This document shows positions 1 to 9,557 of a stretch of 64,000 nucleotides of DNA, piece by piece. How positions within the stretch are numbered: the stretch's first letter is position 1; every line of letters begins with the position of its first letter. This stretch comes from Dechloromonas sp. A34 (GTDB lineage Bacteria; Pseudomonadota; Gammaproteobacteria; Burkholderiales; Rhodocyclaceae), in the NCBI RefSeq assembly GCF_026261605.1, contig NZ_CP102486.1, positions 2,046,001 to 2,110,000 of the forward strand, written 5' to 3'. The translations under genes and the position numbers were made by a program. Under the pieces are notes generated by a model that saw only the letters and a program-made list of their open reading frames with translations, did no database searches and had not been told where the DNA came from.

Positions 1-920
1 GCGGAAGGTGTTGCCGAGGGCGATGTGACTGCCCCGCACGCCGTAGAAATGGATGCCGGTGACGTTGTGGGCGATCAGATTATCGATGAAGACAATGCGG
101 TTGAGCGGATGGGTCGACGAGTCGGCCATGATGCCGTGGGCGCAATGCACGATCTCGTTGCCCTCGACCAGCGCTGCAGAGGTCTCCTTGAGGGCGATGC
201 CGGCACCGGAGGCTTCCATCGCGTGCAGAATGCGGTTGCGGCGGATGATCAGACCATCCGAGTTGAGCGCAGTGATGCCGGTCGAGTTGTGCTCGAACAG
301 GTTGTCGGCAACCAGGCTGCGATGGGCAAACAGGAAGTTCAGGGCCCGTCGGCTGCCACGGATCGTATTGCCGGTGAAGCGGTTGTGCGGTGAGTTGCTG
401 ACCGTGACATCACGCATCTGGGCGATATCGTTGTCTTCGATGCGGTTGCCGGTGCTGTACCAGAGACGCAGGCCGTCGCCGCGGTCGGCGACATCGACCG
501 GGCGCGAGCGGATGCGGTTGCGGCGTACGACGCTATCGGTGCTCCGGTGCAGCGAGATGCCGAACAGGACGTCCTCGATCACGTTGTTTTCGATCAGCAG
601 CCGGCTGCCTTCGGCCATCAGCCCGCTGTCCAGCTGGTCATGCGAGTCGCCGCTGCCGCGCAAGGTCAGGCCGCGCAGGGTGACGTCGTCGGCCCGGACA
701 GTCAGGACGCTGCCCCGGCCGCCGGCATCGATCACGACCTTGCCGCCGCCTTCCAGGGTCAGCGGCTTGCTGATTGTCGCCGGCCCTTGATAGGTACCCG
801 GCGGCAGGCGGATGGTGGCCCCCGGCAAAGCCGTGTCGAGCCAGGGCTGCAGCGGGGTGGCGGCCGGCGCGGGGGTATCCAAGCGAGGCTGGCGAGGATG
901 AGCAGGCAGACGGGTTTCAT
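1..920 (-). CDS. NosD-like periplasmic beta-helix protein (3' partial, frameshifted)
   Basis: Exported right-handed parallel beta-helix protein resembling NosD, the periplasmic factor needed for nitrous oxide reductase maturation; the role of this copy is not shown. The left window edge cuts off the C-terminus and about 305 residues are visible. The ATG at 918-920 opens a signal peptide (MKPVCLLILASLAW). The mature part (LDTALPGATIRLPPGTY, then short repeats such as ENNVIEDV, RRNRIRSR, EDNDIAQM) is in a different frame. One extra C in the minus-strand C5 run at 871-875 joins the two. A complete nosD lies at 47782-49035, so this is a paralogue. Fold is confident; function is inferred. Confidence 0.75.
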
Positions 921-1029
921 CGTGCCTGCATTTAGTCAGGTCGCCGCCGATCCGGCATCGACCTGGATCAATTTTTGCGGCTATTCTGCGGATTTTTTGC
1001 GTTGACCGTGCCGGTCCTCGGGTTACGGC

Positions 1030-2373
1030 CTACTCCCAATGTTCCGTGACTTCGCTGGCCCAGGCCGTTGCCGCAAGCAGGGCGCGGTTGACGGCATCCG
1101 GTTTGGCACCCGCAACCTGGGCGGTAATTTCCATCCGCTCCAGATCGAAGGCATCACTGGCATCGGCGACATCGAGCAGGGCGGCATAGGGGCCGCGCCG
1201 TTCAAGCAGCGCGGCGCGCACGTCGTCGGACAAGGGCATGTCGTCGAGAATCTCGGCCAGCGGGCGGCGCAGCAGGCGATCGAGGCAGGAGAAGATGCCG
1301 GTCAGGAATAAGGGATCGGCGGGATGGCCGGGCATCAGTTGCTTGCCCAGCACTTCCATCAGTCGGCCACGGGTCAGCGCGCTTTCAACCAGCAGCCAGT
1401 CGCCAAAGCCGGGGTCGCGGACCGAGAACAGCAAAACGGAGAGCCAGCGGGTCAGCCGCTGCCGGCCTAGAATGATCAGCGCCTGGCCCAGCGAGTCGAT
1501 GCGGTGGTCGAGGCCGAGTGCGGCCGAGTTCAGATAGCGCAGGATGCGGAAGGCGAGCAGCGGATCCTGTTTCATCGCCTCGGCGATTTCAACCGTCTCG
1601 GCTTCGCCCTGCACCAGGCGCAGCAGGTTGAGCAACTGCACCTTGTGTGGGTCGGCGCCGGCGTCATCCGTGCGGCGGGGCGAGGCGGCGGCGAACGGAC
1701 CATGGAAGTAGTCGAAATGCCATTGATGGCAGAATCGATGGTCGTCAATCGAATCGATATTGCTGCCGAACAGATGGATCGGGTGCGACTTTTCGCTGGC
1801 CCGAAATGCTGCCGAAAAGTCGCGGATGGTGTTGGCCTCGTTACTGCCGACATCGATCGCACCATAGTCGGCGAGCAGGATGGCGCCGGTGAAGGCGAGA
1901 TTTTTCGGTTGCCGGAAGATGCCGATCGCCAGGCCGCGTTCGCGGAGGGCTTCAAGGCGGGGGCAAAGCTTGTCGGCTTCGGCTTCGTCGGCCAACTGGA
2001 TGAGCAGCACTACATTCGTGGTTTTCAGCTGGTCGATGGCCGGCAGATCGAGGCTGGCTGAGCTCAGCGGAATGAAGGCCAGGCTGGTGTTCCAGCTGTC
2101 CTGGCTGGCATTCAGCGTATCGAGCAGGATGCGATCGAACTGGCGCTGACGCAGTCCCTGGGCGTTGGCGAGCGTGGTCGAGCCGCGCAGATAAAAGAGG
2201 TGTCCTGCCAGTCGATTCTTGCGGTCGAAGACGGCTTCCCGGTAGAGAAATGCCGAGTTGTCGCTGGAGTCTACTGGCGCGGCGGCTTCCGGTAGCGGGC
2301 CAGGGGCCGGGGTCGGGGCGTTATCGACGTCTTTCGGCTTGCCGCCAAACAGGTTTTTCAGGCTGCTGAACAA
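1030..2373 (-). CDS. HDOD domain protein with degenerate EAL-like N-terminal half (YuxH type)
   Basis: 447-residue cytoplasmic signalling protein. The N-terminal half has the EAL-like layout of YuxH-family proteins (FLYREAVFDRKNRL near the start) but no catalytic E-x-L motif, so phosphodiesterase activity is unlikely. The C-terminal half, from about residue 235, is an HDOD domain (NLLRLVQGEAETVEIAEAM, DPLLAFRILRYLNSAA, IILGRQRLTRWLS). I chose TTG at 2371-2373 because a GAGGGAAA ribosome site sits just before it. The ATG 33 bases upstream lies inside the loop of the preceding gene's terminator hairpin. HDOD proteins usually act in regulatory output; the target is unknown. Confidence 0.8.
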   Translation of the reverse strand: MFSSLKNLFGGKPKDVDNAPTPAPGPLPEAAAPVDSSDNSAFLYREAVFDRKNRLAGHLFYLRGSTTLANAQGLRQRQFDRILLDTLNASQDSWNTSLAFIPLSSASLDLPAIDQLKTTNVVLLIQLADEAEADKLCPRLEALRERGLAIGIFRQPKNLAFTGAILLADYGAIDVGSNEANTIRDFSAAFRASEKSHPIHLFGSNIDSIDDHRFCHQWHFDYFHGPFAAASPRRTDDAGADPHKVQLLNLLRLVQGEAETVEIAEAMKQDPLLAFRILRYLNSAALGLDHRIDSLGQALIILGRQRLTRWLSVLLFSVRDPGFGDWLLVESALTRGRLMEVLGKQLMPGHPADPLFLTGIFSCLDRLLRRPLAEILDDMPLSDDVRAALLERRGPYAALLDVADASDAFDLERMEITAQVAGAKPDAVNRALLAATAWASEVTEHWE

Positions 2374-2394
2374 GGTGATTTCCCTCAAAATGAA

Positions 2395-2418
2395 AATGCC
2401 CACCATGAGGTGGGCATT
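2395..2418 (-). terminator. Terminator hairpin of the parvulin gene
   Basis: Perfect 10-bp stem AATGCCCACC / GGTGGGCATT with a 4-base loop, followed on the minus strand by the T-rich TTCATTTT. It lies 20 bases after the stop of the peptidyl-prolyl isomerase gene and 22 bases before the TTG start of the HDOD gene, so it could also attenuate read-through. Confidence 0.75.
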
Positions 2419-2438
2419 CTCGCACGGCTGGCCGATGC

Positions 2439-3224
2439 TTAGTTTACTTTGGCCTTGGTCCGCAAATCCTTGACCAGCTGTTCGACCTGTTGCTGGCTGG
2501 CGCGTTGCTGCAGTTGCGGTTTGACCTGCTCGTACGGCGGCGGCGTCATCGGGCGGGAGTCGTCGAGTTGAATGACGTGGTAGCCGAAATCGGACTTGAC
2601 CGGGGCCTTGGTGTATTCGCCCTTCTTCAGCTTGGTCAGCGCTTCGCCGAACGGCTTGACGTAGGTGGCCGGGGAGCTCCAGCCGAGTTCGCCGCCCTTG
2701 TCCTTGGAGCCCGGATCCTTCGACTGCTTGGCCAGTTCGGAGAATTTTTCGCCCTTTTCAAGCTTGGCGATGATCGCCTTGGCGTCGTCTTCCTTGTCGA
2801 CCAGCACATGGCGGGCCTTGTATTCGGTGCTGCCGAGGTTGGTCTTGATGGCTTCGTATTCGGCCTTCAGGCGGTCTTCGCTGATCGGGTGGGCCTGCAC
2901 GTAGTCGGTCAGGAAGGCGCGGATCAGCACGGCCTGCTTGGCCAGTTCGATCTGTCCGGGAACCGTGCCCTTCTTGTCCAGGCCCTTCTTCTTGGCTTCC
3001 TGGGCGAGCAGTTCGCGACGAATCAGCTCTTCCTTGACGGCACCTTGCAGTTCGGCATTGTCCGGGGCGCCCTGCGCCTTCTGTTCGGAAACAAAGGCGT
3101 CATAGACCGACTGCGGAATGGCCTGGCCATTGACGGTGGCGACCGCCTTGCTCTGTGCGAAGGCCGGGGCGGAAATGATGGTGCCGGCAAGCAGCAGGGC
3201 GGCCAGGCGGGAAATGTTATGCAT
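2439..3224 (-). CDS. Periplasmic parvulin-type peptidyl-prolyl cis-trans isomerase
   Basis: 261 residues. Folding catalyst or chaperone that isomerises Xaa-Pro bonds in exported proteins. A Sec signal peptide (MHNISRLAALLLAGTI, cleavage after APAFA) precedes an N-terminal SurA/PrsA-like helical region and a rotamase domain at about 135-230 (YKARHVLV, GGELGWSSPATYVKPF, SDFGYHVIQLDD), then a charged helical tail. The ATG at 3222-3224 has GAAGGA upstream. It is followed by a strong terminator. A PpiC/PrsA-like protein is confident; substrates are unknown. Confidence 0.9.
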   Translation of the reverse strand: MHNISRLAALLLAGTIISAPAFAQSKAVATVNGQAIPQSVYDAFVSEQKAQGAPDNAELQGAVKEELIRRELLAQEAKKKGLDKKGTVPGQIELAKQAVLIRAFLTDYVQAHPISEDRLKAEYEAIKTNLGSTEYKARHVLVDKEDDAKAIIAKLEKGEKFSELAKQSKDPGSKDKGGELGWSSPATYVKPFGEALTKLKKGEYTKAPVKSDFGYHVIQLDDSRPMTPPPYEQVKPQLQQRASQQQVEQLVKDLRTKAKVN

Positions 3225-3259
3225 ATGCTTGATCCTTCGGGGTGGGGGAAACGGGAAAA

Positions 3260-3526
3260 TTATACTTCGTCCGGTGCCAGTGCGCGGATGCTCAAGGCAT
3301 GAATGCGGCCGCGCATCAGGTCGCCAGCCGCGTCGTAGATCAGGCGGTGGCGGGCGACGGTATTCTTGCCGGCGAATGCGGCGGCGACAATGTCGAGCTG
3401 GTAGTGCCCGCCATCCTTGGCTCCGGCATGGCCGGCGTGGCGATGCGACTCGTCTTCGATGGCGATCGACTGCGGTTGCAGGACGGCCAGACGCTGACGC
3501 AGCAGCTCGACGGTTGCGTTGCTCAA
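3260..3526 (-). CDS. BolA family protein
   Basis: 88 residues. BolA proteins work with monothiol glutaredoxins in iron-sulfur trafficking and can influence transcription and cell shape. Family features are the central ESHRHAGH segment with conserved His, the [20 protein letters not shown] helix-turn region and the C-terminal [11 protein letters not shown]. It overlaps the end of the YciI gene by 4 bases (ATGA type), so yciB-yciI-bolA form one tightly packed unit, with the parvulin gene 35 bases downstream. Confidence 0.88.
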   Translation of the reverse strand: MSNATVELLRQRLAVLQPQSIAIEDESHRHAGHAGAKDGGHYQLDIVAAAFAGKNTVARHRLIYDAAGDLMRGRIHALSIRALAPDEV

Positions 3527-3825
3527 GCCGGCAAGGCCTTCTTGAACGGTTTGACGCTGACCTTCTCGTACACGCCAGCGGCGAGGTAGGGGTCGGCGTC
3601 GGCCCAGGCTTGGGCGGCGACCAGCGAAGCGAATTCGGCGATGATGATGCTGCCCGAGAAGCCGGCCGGACCGGGATCGGGCGAGTCGATGGCCGGGCAG
3701 GGGCCGGCTACGAACAGACGACCGTCGGCCTGCAGGGCGAGCAGGCGCTCGAGATGCGCCGGGCGGGTGGCCATACGCTGGTCGAGCGAGCCCGGGCGGT
3801 CTTCACCGATGATGACGTAGAGCAT
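3523..3825 (-). CDS. YciI family protein
   Basis: 100 residues, a small ferredoxin-like alpha/beta protein. Family features are the opening [17 protein letters not shown], the conserved [22 protein letters not shown] and the Asp-rich [21 protein letters not shown]. YciI members have been proposed to be enzymes built around a conserved His-Asp pair, but the reaction is not established. Its ATG shares one base with the yciB stop (TAATG), so translation is probably coupled. Confidence 0.88.
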   Translation of the reverse strand: MLYVIIGEDRPGSLDQRMATRPAHLERLLALQADGRLFVAGPCPAIDSPDPGPAGFSGSIIIAEFASLVAAQAWADADPYLAAGVYEKVSVKPFKKALPA

Positions 3826-4433
3826 TACTTGTCTTCCTCAACGTATTTCGAGAGCAGCATGCCCTGACCGAGCACGAAGACGAGCATCAGGCCCATGCCG
3901 CCGAACAGTTTGAAATTAACCCAGACATCGGTCGGAAAATTGAAGGCGATCACCAGATTCAGGAAGCCCATGAAAATGAAAAAGACAACCCAGGACAGAT
4001 TAACCTTGCTCCAGACGGCTTCGGGCAGCGTCAGTTGTTCGCCGAGCATGGTCTTGATGGCGTTCTTTTTCAGGACCACGGCCGCAAAGCCAATGCTGCC
4101 GGCGAACACCCAGTAAAGGATGGTCGGCTTCCACTTGATGAAGGTTTCATCCTGGAAGATCAGGGTCAGGCTGCCGAAGACGGCGACCAGCACCAGGCTG
4201 ACCCAGAGCATCTTGTCGACCTTGCCATGGCGGAACCAGACCCAGGCAATCTGGGCGACAGTGGCGGCGATGACGACCACGGTGGCGAGCAGGATCGGAG
4301 CCTGTTTGATATCCACCGCCGCCGAGCCGAGCAGGGAGCTGACCCAACTCACCGCCAGTTCCGGGTTTTTCTCGGAATACTTGAAGGCGATGAAGAAGAG
4401 GATGACCGGAAAGAGATCGAAGAGTAGTTTCAT
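3825..4433 (-). CDS. yciB: Inner-membrane septation protein A (YciB)
   Basis: 202-residue integral inner-membrane protein of the YciB/septation protein A family, linked in other bacteria to cell-envelope synthesis and division. Several hydrophobic segments are visible ([71 protein letters not shown]). Conserved family features include the FDLFP start and [11 protein letters not shown] near the end. It is first in the yciB-yciI-bolA unit and diverges from the HD-GYP gene across about 50 bases. Confidence 0.9.
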   Translation of the reverse strand: MKLLFDLFPVILFFIAFKYSEKNPELAVSWVSSLLGSAAVDIKQAPILLATVVVIAATVAQIAWVWFRHGKVDKMLWVSLVLVAVFGSLTLIFQDETFIKWKPTILYWVFAGSIGFAAVVLKKNAIKTMLGEQLTLPEAVWSKVNLSWVVFFIFMGFLNLVIAFNFPTDVWVNFKLFGGMGLMLVFVLGQGMLLSKYVEEDK

Positions 4434-4484
4434 GGCGGAGCATTATATACTCGCCCCAGCATCGACAAGCCTCCACGAAAGCCC

Positions 4485-5537
4485 ATGAATACCGTCCTGA
4501 TCGTCGACGACAGCGATATCAACCTGACCCTGATCAAGGCGCTGGTGAACAAATTGGGGGAGTGTACGCCGCAGCTTTTCGACAACCCGCTGCGGGCGCT
4601 CGAATGGTGCCGCGATCACGTGCCGGACCTAGTCATCGTCGACTACATGATGCCGGATATGGACGGCCTGAAATTCATCAGCGCCTTCCGCGCCCTGCAT
4701 GGCCGTACCGAGATTCCGGTCCTGATGGTCACCGCCAACGACCAGAAGGACGTGCGCTACGAAGCCCTGCTCGGCGGTGCCAACGATTACCTGACCAAGC
4801 CGATTGATCGTGTCGAATTTTCGGCCCGCGTCCGCAACATGCTGTCGCTGCGTCAGGGCCAGAAATTCCTGGCTGACCGCGCCGTGCATCTGGCCGAACT
4901 GGTCGATGAGCGGACCAAGGAAATCCGCGAGCGAGAGAAGGAATTGATCTTCCGGATGTCGCGCGCCGCCGAGTTCCGCGACCCGGAGACCGGTGCCCAC
5001 ATCCAGCGCATGGCTCACTATTCGCAGGTTATCGCCCGCGGTCTCGGGCTCGATGCCAAGGCTCAGACCCTGATCCTCGAAGCCGCCCCGATGCACGACG
5101 TCGGCAAGATCGGGATTCCCGACTACATCCTGCTCAAGCCGGGCAAGCTGACGCCGGAAGAGTTCGAGGTCATGAAAGGCCATGCTCGACTCGGCTACGA
5201 ATTGCTCAAGGACAGCGGCTCGGAAACCCTGCGCGCCGGGGCCGAGGTGGCGATTTCCCACCATGAGAAATATGATGGCACAGGTTACCCGAAGGCTTTG
5301 AAGGGGCATGCCATCCCGCTTTTCGGCCGCATTGTCGCGGTGGCCGATGTCTTCGACGCCTTGACCTCGGAGCGGCCCTACAAGAAGGCCTGGCCGCTGG
5401 AAGATGCCCGCCGTTTTCTCGAAGACGGGCGGGGCAAGCACTTCGACCCGCTCTGCGTCGAGGCCTTCCTGGCCGGGTGGGACGACGCGCTCGCGATCCG
5501 CCAGCGTTTCATGGATGAAGAAATACCGATGATCTAG
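4485..5537 (+). CDS. HD-GYP domain response regulator (RpfG-like)
   Basis: 350 residues. The N-terminal receiver (1-120) has phosphoacceptor Asp53 in VIVDYMMPDMDG and the Lys of TKP near 105. After a coiled linker comes an HD-GYP phosphodiesterase domain (about 155-345) with HD at 204-205 (MHDVGKIGIPD) and a complete GYP at 267-269 (YDGTGYPK). With both motifs intact it should hydrolyse cyclic di-GMP. No kinase adjoins it; the next gene, 26 bases on, encodes an HPt protein that may feed it in a phosphorelay. Confidence 0.93.
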   Translation: MNTVLIVDDSDINLTLIKALVNKLGECTPQLFDNPLRALEWCRDHVPDLVIVDYMMPDMDGLKFISAFRALHGRTEIPVLMVTANDQKDVRYEALLGGANDYLTKPIDRVEFSARVRNMLSLRQGQKFLADRAVHLAELVDERTKEIREREKELIFRMSRAAEFRDPETGAHIQRMAHYSQVIARGLGLDAKAQTLILEAAPMHDVGKIGIPDYILLKPGKLTPEEFEVMKGHARLGYELLKDSGSETLRAGAEVAISHHEKYDGTGYPKALKGHAIPLFGRIVAVADVFDALTSERPYKKAWPLEDARRFLEDGRGKHFDPLCVEAFLAGWDDALAIRQRFMDEEIPMI

Positions 5538-5563
5538 GCGCCGGGCGCCGATCGGAGAAAATA

Positions 5564-5917
5564 ATGGCAGATCCCTTTGTTCTCAACAGAAAAACCATTC
5601 TCGACCGCCTGGGCGGGGATGAGGAAATCTTCGCGGTGATGCTCGACATGTACCTGCAGGATGTCGACAGCAATTGTGCAACCCTGGCCGCGGCCCTGGC
5701 TTCCGGTGATGCCGCGGCATTGAAGCGCGAAGTGCATACCGTCAAGGGCTTGCTGGCGACCTTTTCCGACGAGGATGGCGCCGCCGAGGCCCTGGCCGTC
5801 GAGCAAAAAGTCAGGCACGGCGAAGCGGCCGGACTGGAACTCGCGGTGGCCGCGCTGCAGGCCCGCCTGCGCGAGGTCGGGGTGGTGCTCGGCAACGAGC
5901 TAGCGCGCCTCCGGTAA
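5564..5917 (+). CDS. HPt domain phosphotransfer protein
   Basis: 117 residues, a stand-alone histidine phosphotransfer domain. The phospho-accepting His58 lies in [15 protein letters not shown], close to the HPt signature HxxKG. It starts 26 bases after the HD-GYP regulator and is probably cotranscribed with it, so it may relay phosphate to or from that receiver. Its last 18 bases overlap the end of the convergent bioD gene. Confidence 0.88.
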   Translation: MADPFVLNRKTILDRLGGDEEIFAVMLDMYLQDVDSNCATLAAALASGDAAALKREVHTVKGLLATFSDEDGAAEALAVEQKVRHGEAAGLELAVAALQARLREVGVVLGNELARLR

Positions 5918-6568
5918 GCGCAGGAATTCGGCGGCGCCGGCCGCGCCGCCGGTTGGCGCATGTGGCACGACGCCGAGTAACGGGGCCGGTAGCAGCTCGC
6001 TCAGCGTGGCGAGGTTTTCTGCGAAGCGCGCCATCGCCGGATCGATATGGTTGGCCACCCAGCCGGCAATGTGCAGGCCGCGGGCGGTTATCGCTTCGGC
6101 CGTCAGCAGCGCGTGGTTGATGCAGCCGAGGCGCAGGCCGATCACCAGAATCACTGGCAGGCCAAGGGCGACGGCGAGGTCGGCGCTGTCGCCGTCGCCG
6201 CCCAGCGGCACGCGAAAGCCGCCGACGCCTTCGACGATGAGCAGATCGGCCGCCTGCCGGGCACTGGCGCAGGCCGCCCGGATGGTGCCGAATTCAATGG
6301 TGACACCCGACTCGGCGGCGGCGATGTGGGGGGCGACGGCCGCCGTGAAGCAATAGGGATTGATCGTGGCGTCCGGTAGCTTGAGGTTGCTGGCGGCGCG
6401 AATGGCCTCGACATCCTCGTTGCGGCCGGCGGCGTCGGTACCGGCGGCTACCGGCTTCAGCCCGGCGGCGCGCAGTCCGTCGCGCGCGGCGCGGTGGAGC
6501 AGGGCGCAGGTGATGAAGGTCTTGCCGACTTCAGTGTCGGTGCCGGTGAGGAAGTAGGCCTGGTTCAT
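5900..6568 (-). CDS. bioD: Dethiobiotin synthetase
   Basis: 222 residues. ATP-dependent carboxylation of 7,8-diaminopelargonate to dethiobiotin, the penultimate biotin step. The P-loop GTDTEVGKT is at residues 9-17, followed by LKPVAAG, the acidic [15 protein letters not shown] segment and [12 protein letters not shown]. It is the last gene of bioF-bioH-bioC-bioD and overlaps bioC by 4 bases. bioB is not in the window; bioA is separate at 22473-23825. Confidence 0.95.
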   Translation of the reverse strand: MNQAYFLTGTDTEVGKTFITCALLHRAARDGLRAAGLKPVAAGTDAAGRNEDVEAIRAASNLKLPDATINPYCFTAAVAPHIAAAESGVTIEFGTIRAACASARQAADLLIVEGVGGFRVPLGGDGDSADLAVALGLPVILVIGLRLGCINHALLTAEAITARGLHIAGWVANHIDPAMARFAENLATLSELLPAPLLGVVPHAPTGGAAGAAEFLRLPEAR

Positions 6569-7353
6569 GGGTGGGCGATCAGGGTCACGACATCGTAGGT
6601 CAGCGGCAGGCCGGCAGGCGTGCGCAAGGTTTCGCCGGCCGCTTCGGCGGCGGCGAAGGTGCTGCGGCTCATCAGGCCGGTACGCCGGCCGTCGCCGAGC
6701 TGGTTGGCGCCGATCGCCTTGACGGCCTTGAGCAGCATTTTGAAATTGGCGTAGTGCGCGGTTCGGCTTTCCTGGCGCACGGCGATGCTGGCAAAGCCGG
6801 CGGCGCGGGCCATGGCGGCGATTTCGCCGGGCGTATGGAAGGCCAGCGTGTGGCGATAGCTGTCCACGCCGGCAAAGGCATGGCGCAACTCATGGAAGGT
6901 GTCCGGGCCGAGGCTGGCGAGGGCAAGTTGCCCGTTCGGGCGCAGCACGCGGCGGGCTTCGGCCAGCACCTTGGGCAGTTCGCACCACTGCACGGCCAGG
7001 CTGGACCAGTAGAGGTCGACGCTGGCAGCGGCCAGCGGCAGATGTTCGAGATCGCCGGCCAGGCGGTCGGCGGGCGGGGCAACCCGCTGCAGCATGGCCG
7101 GCGAGAAGTCGAGGGCGAGGGCGGCGGCGCCCGGAAAGCGCTGGCTCAGCAAACTCAGGGCATGGCCGGTGCCACAGCCAGCGTCAAGCAGGCGCGCCGG
7201 GGCCAGGCCGGCCGGCAGGCTGGCGAGCAACAGGTCGCAAATGCCGCGCTGGATGGCGGCGGCGCTGTCGTAGGTCGGCGCGGCGCGCTCGAACGATTGG
7301 CGGATGCGGGTCTTGGGCGGGCGGCTAGCGACTGGCGGTGGGGGCTTGGTCAT
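6565..7353 (-). CDS. bioC: Malonyl-ACP O-methyltransferase
   Basis: 262 residues. SAM-dependent enzyme that methylates malonyl-ACP so that fatty acid synthesis can build the pimeloyl chain of biotin. Class I methyltransferase motifs are visible: [17 protein letters not shown] at the start (the usual BioC opening), SAM loop [25 protein letters not shown] and [13 protein letters not shown]. It starts within the last 29 bases of bioH and ends overlapping bioD by 4 bases. Confidence 0.94.
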   Translation of the reverse strand: MTKPPPPVASRPPKTRIRQSFERAAPTYDSAAAIQRGICDLLLASLPAGLAPARLLDAGCGTGHALSLLSQRFPGAAALALDFSPAMLQRVAPPADRLAGDLEHLPLAAASVDLYWSSLAVQWCELPKVLAEARRVLRPNGQLALASLGPDTFHELRHAFAGVDSYRHTLAFHTPGEIAAMARAAGFASIAVRQESRTAHYANFKMLLKAVKAIGANQLGDGRRTGLMSRSTFAAAEAAGETLRTPAGLPLTYDVVTLIAHP

Positions 7354-8059
7354 TCAGGAAGGCTTGCAACCGGGCGATGAAATCGTCTGGACGAGAGATG
7401 AAAGGAGCGTGGGCACAATCGGCCATGACCGACAACTGCGCGCCGGGAATCAAGGCGGCCAGGGCCTCGGCGGCGGCCAGCGGCATCAGTGGGTCGGCCG
7501 CGCCGTGGATGAGCAGGGTCGGTACCGCGATCCGCGCTGCGGCGGCGCGCAGGTCGACGTCGCGTAACCAGTCGAGGCCGGTGGCCAGCGTCGCCGCCGG
7601 CGGCCAGGGGCGGCCCAGTTCGAGCAGCTGGCGGGTGCAGGCTTTGGCCTGCGCGTCGCCGCGACAGAAACCGCCGACGAAGCGCGGGAGCAGGGCTTCC
7701 GGATCGGCGGCGACACCGGCGGCGAATTCGGCCAGCGTTTCCGGCGGCATGGCATGCGGCCAGCCGGTGCGCTGAACGAAGGAGGCGGTGCCGGCCACCA
7801 GGACCAGCTTGGCCACCCTGTCCGGGGCACGCTCGGCGACGGCGAGCGCCAGTTGGGCGCCGAGCGACCAGCCGCAGAGCGTGCTGCCGGGTTCCAAGCG
7901 CTGGGCGATGGCGTAGACCGCGGCGTCGAAATCGTCAATCAGCGGCGCACCGTTGTAGCCGGGCAGATCGACAATCTGGCCACCAAGGGCTTCAGCGACT
8001 GCGGTTAGCGGTCCGCGCCCGAGGCCCCAACCGGGCAGGAAAACGAGCGGCGCGCTCAT
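7325..8059 (-). CDS. bioH: Pimeloyl-ACP methyl ester carboxylesterase
   Basis: 244 residues, alpha/beta hydrolase. It removes the methyl group from pimeloyl-ACP methyl ester, ending the BioC-shielded elongation cycle. Nucleophile elbow GWSLGAQ gives Ser65; GAADPLMPL and DCAHAPFISRP supply the expected Asp and His. Start chosen at ATG 8057-8059, which overlaps the bioF stop (ATGA) and begins MSAPLVFLPGWG as in the family. The open frame extends further upstream, but only as antisense-like sequence within bioF. It overlaps bioC by 29 bases. Confidence 0.93.
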   Translation of the reverse strand: MSAPLVFLPGWGLGRGPLTAVAEALGGQIVDLPGYNGAPLIDDFDAAVYAIAQRLEPGSTLCGWSLGAQLALAVAERAPDRVAKLVLVAGTASFVQRTGWPHAMPPETLAEFAAGVAADPEALLPRFVGGFCRGDAQAKACTRQLLELGRPWPPAATLATGLDWLRDVDLRAAAARIAVPTLLIHGAADPLMPLAAAEALAALIPGAQLSVMADCAHAPFISRPDDFIARLQAFLNDQAPTASR

Positions 8060-9231
8060 GCCAGTTCCTTGAGTGCATCGATCAGTCGTGCGATGTCGGC
8101 TTCGGTATGGGCGGCGGAAACCGAGATACGCAGCCGGGCAGTGTCCTTGGGCACGGTCGGCGGGCGGATCGCCGGCACCCACAGGCCGCGCTCCCAGAGA
8201 GCGGTGGACAGTTGCACGGCGGCGGCGTTGGCGCCGACGATCAGCGGCTGGATCGCGGTGGCCGAGGGCAACAGGCGCCAGGGCAAACCGGCCAGGCCAT
8301 CGCGCAACTGGCCGAGGCGGGCCATCAGGTTGGCGCGCAGCGCATCGCCGTCGCGGATCAGTTGCAGGCTTCTCGACAGGGCACAGGCGACGGCCGGCGG
8401 GGCGGCGGTGGTGAAAATGTAGCTGCGGCCCCTTTGCAGCAGGTATTCGATGGCCATGTCCGAGCCGGCGACGAAGGCGCCGCCGACGCCGGCTGCCTTG
8501 CCCAGCGTGCCCATGAGCAGGATGTGCGGGTGGCTGGGCAGGTTGAAATGGCTGAGGCTGCCCCGGCCGTGCTCGCCGAGCACACCGAAACCGTGCGCAT
8601 CGTCGATCACCAGCCAGGCATCGTACCGTTCGGCCAATGCGAAGAGGGCGGGCAGGGGTGCCAGATCGCCATCCATGCTGAAAACGGCGTCGGTGACGAT
8701 GACCTTGTTGCTGGTCGAACTGGCGGCGAGCATCTTCTCCAGCGCCACCACGTCGTTGTGCGGGTAGCGCTGGACATCGGCGCCTTGCGCCTTGGCCAGT
8801 TGCATGGCATCGATCAGCGAGGCGTGGTTCAGCTTGTCGGCGAATACCGCGTCGCCGCGCCCGGCCAGGGTCGGTGTGACCGAAAGGTTGGCGAGGTAGC
8901 CGGTGGAGAAAGTCAGGGCGCGCGGGTAACCGACAAAGGCGGCAATTTCGTCTTCCAGCGTCGCGTGCGGTGTCAGATGGCCGCTGACCAGGTGCGAGGC
9001 GCCGCTGCCCGGCCCCCATTTGATGGCGCCATCGGCCATCGCCTGAGCAATTTCGGGATTGCCGGCCAAGCCGAGGTAGTCATTGCTGGCGAAATTGAGC
9101 ATTTCCCGGCTATCGACCGTGGCGATCCGCCCGCAAGGCGATTCGAGCACGCGACGACGGCGCGTCAGGCCGAGATCGGCAATGCCGGCGAGTTCGGCGC
9201 TCAGGCGGCTTTCGAGGGTGGATTTGTTCAT
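8056..9231 (-). CDS. bioF: 8-amino-7-oxononanoate synthase
   Basis: 391 residues, PLP-dependent alpha-oxoamine synthase joining pimeloyl thioester and alanine. Motifs: NFASNDYLGLAGNP, GSGASHLVSGHLTPHATLE, VIDDAHGFGVLGEHGRG, and PLP lysine Lys245 in MGTLGKAAGVGG. It is the first biotin gene of the operon. Its start codon overlaps the stop of the upstream ParE-like toxin gene by 4 bases, so biotin synthesis may be translationally coupled to a toxin-antitoxin module. Confidence 0.95.
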   Translation of the reverse strand: MNKSTLESRLSAELAGIADLGLTRRRRVLESPCGRIATVDSREMLNFASNDYLGLAGNPEIAQAMADGAIKWGPGSGASHLVSGHLTPHATLEDEIAAFVGYPRALTFSTGYLANLSVTPTLAGRGDAVFADKLNHASLIDAMQLAKAQGADVQRYPHNDVVALEKMLAASSTSNKVIVTDAVFSMDGDLAPLPALFALAERYDAWLVIDDAHGFGVLGEHGRGSLSHFNLPSHPHILLMGTLGKAAGVGGAFVAGSDMAIEYLLQRGRSYIFTTAAPPAVACALSRSLQLIRDGDALRANLMARLGQLRDGLAGLPWRLLPSATAIQPLIVGANAAAVQLSTALWERGLWVPAIRPPTVPKDTARLRISVSAAHTEADIARLIDALKELA

Positions 9232-9557
9232 CGGTTATTGCCTTCCTGAAGCCCGGCGGGAATGTCGCGTGTCGCATCGAGCACGCGCCAGACGTCGATG
9301 TGAGTAGCGTGCTCGGCGTAAAAGACCTGGTGTGGGTAGGATCTCAGTCGGTGAGAACGCAGGCCGGGAAGATTCAGTTCGTGGGCGCAATGGACCGTTC
9401 CAGCGGCCGGGTGGCGGGCGATGTGCGCCCAAGCCTGTTCGAGCGTCTCGATGAAGCCGAGGGCTTGTGCCGCGGAACCTTCGCCCAGGTAGCCAGCCAG
9501 TGCCTCGTCGATATCCCGATTGGCCTGCTGGCGCGGGATGACCGGTTTTTCCCTCAC
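9228..9557 (-). CDS. ParE/RelE-superfamily toxin
   Basis: 109 residues. Typical ParE pattern: an N-terminal helical part (RQQANRDIDEALAGYL, ALGFIETLEQAWAHIARHP), a central GLRSHRLRSYPHQVFY strand region and C-terminal IDVWRVLDATRDIP. Family members poison gyrase or cleave mRNA; which applies here is unknown. The start overlaps the antitoxin stop by 4 bases and the stop overlaps the bioF start by 4 bases. Confidence 0.85.
   Translation of the reverse strand: MREKPVIPRQQANRDIDEALAGYLGEGSAAQALGFIETLEQAWAHIARHPAAGTVHCAHELNLPGLRSHRLRSYPHQVFYAEHATHIDVWRVLDATRDIPAGLQEGNNR

Noticed and set aside
7325..9019. 564-residue frame that includes BioH
   Set aside because: Only the last 244 residues match BioH; the rest is an out-of-frame reading of bioF. 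The start at 8059 is used.
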